A stretch of DNA of 64,000 bases, from the NCBI GenBank assembly GCA_963681505.1, contig OY811974.1:433189-497188 (forward strand), written 5' to 3'. Position numbers and translations under genes: made by a program. Positions 63,307 to 64,000 of the stretch are shown here, one piece after another. Each line of letters starts with the position of its first letter. Positions within the stretch are counted from its first letter, which is position 1. The stretch is from Eunapius fragilis (taxonomy: Eukaryota; Porifera; Demospongiae; Spongillida; Spongillidae). The notes beneath the pieces were generated by a model. That model did not search any database. It had not been told where the DNA came from and saw nothing but the letters and a program-made list of their open reading frames with translations.

Positions 63307-63690
63307 ATGCAAAAGAAGAGATCTAAGCAACGAGCGGAATACCTCCAAAAGCAATACGAGGCCAATCCTCCCAAAAAAGAAGGCCTCTGTACGCGACAAC
63401 TGCAAGGCCGATCCTGAAAAGAAGAAGGCCTCTGTACGCGACAGCTACAAGGCCGATCCCGAAATGAAGAAGGCCTCTGTACGCGACAGCTACAAGGCCG
63501 ATATTGAATCTAAGCGATCTGCTAAAAGGTGGCGATACGAAGAGGACCCCAAGGAGAACCGTGCTGCTCAAAGGCGGCGATATGAAGAACCTCGAGGAGA
63601 ACCGTGCTGCTAAAACTAAAGGCGGCGATATGAAGAGGACCTCGAGGGAAATCGCGCTGCTAATAGGGAGAAATATCAGCTACCATTAAA
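63307..63690 (+). pseudogene. Lysine-rich repeat protein, frameshifted
   Basis: Starts MQKKRSKQRAEYLQKQYE, then 15-residue repeats of the form KKASVRDSYKADPE (three clear copies, 45 bp each) and a second repeat type RRYEEDxxENRAAxR. The register is lost at an A-run near 63,370 and again near 63,580. Such repeats precede large repeat-encoded proteins in sponge and cnidarian genomes, as far as I recall. Function unknown. Confidence 0.55.
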
Positions 63691-63859
63691 GGATCTGAAA
63701 GGAGTCGGTATTGGAATGATCCTGCTGTCTGATTGGCTAAATGTGCTGCCGAGAGGACGCGGTACCGCAGGGGTCACAGAACTACCACTACCACCCAAAG
63801 GTATGTTATGGCATGTTGTATTAACATTAAAAAGCTGTGCATGCAGCATTTGTAGAGCA

Positions 63860-63940
63860 TGGTCGGGCGGCCCTACTACCGCGTTTGGTCGGGTTTGTCA
63901 CCCCTACTACCTGTGGGTAGTAGGCCCGCCCGACTATGTA
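63860..63940. repeat. GC-rich hairpin
   Basis: GGTCGGGCGGCCCTACTACC and its near inverse GGTAGTAGGCCCGCCCGAC face each other about 35 bp apart. Probably a small MITE. Confidence 0.65.
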
Positions 63941-64000
63941 CAGCACGGATCTGCACAAAACCATTCACTTCACATGTAAAGCATGCATGGTGACTCAACT

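Overview
The window is animal nuclear DNA. It has spliced genes with GT-AG introns, no operons, long CA/GT microsatellites and many TIR transposons. The recognisable host genes are an SBF/MTMR5-MTMR13 pseudophosphatase, an axonemal dynein heavy chain and a Death-domain gene, which point to a metazoan. Ginger-type, Mutator-like and TTAA-class elements, many foldback MITEs with poly-G/poly-C cores, and the frequent word TACATGT fit an early-branching marine invertebrate, most likely a sponge. The species call is inference.

The backbone is a direct segmental duplication. Copy A (about 437-12,680) and copy B (about 42,757-57,218) share the same non-coding leader and the same 5' half of an SBF gene. 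Each copy works as the empty site for insertions in the other. Copy A alone has a Ginger element (733-3246, TSD CCGG), a MITE (4036-4289, TSD CAAGT) and a Mutator-like element (4572-6892, 9-bp TSD). The last encloses a second TAGTCTCG-ended element that carries a RecQ helicase fragment. Copy B alone has a 4.1-kb TTAA element (43,676-47,758) with two opposed gene sets and a composite repeat insertion (47,789-49,850). In copy A the SBF gene runs on to 22,534 (DENN, SBF2, GRAM and inactive myotubularin parts). In copy B it is cut at 57,218. Both copies carry their own stops, indels and exon losses, so neither looks able to make a full protein as written.

From 22.5 to 29 kb there are repeat relics, a solo LTR (25,519-25,785) and five decayed exons of an axonemal dynein heavy chain AAA2 region (27.4-29.0 kb). 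From 29.6 to 37.9 kb lies a higher-order satellite (unit of about 1.62 kb made of roughly 200-bp subrepeats with embedded CA tracts). It is split by a 4,733-bp giant palindromic element (31,461-36,193, TSD ATATG) whose two arms hold different nested MITEs. At 40,001-42,683 (minus) is the best intact gene in the window, a two-exon P-loop NTPase with a nuclease-like C-terminus that resembles Crinkler/RHS-type proteins. The right end (57-64 kb) is mostly non-coding. It has one Death-domain exon (60,105-60,374, minus), MITE remnants and a broken lysine-rich repeat protein (63.3-63.7 kb).

All family assignments were made by reading translations by eye. No database search or computed alignment was possible.
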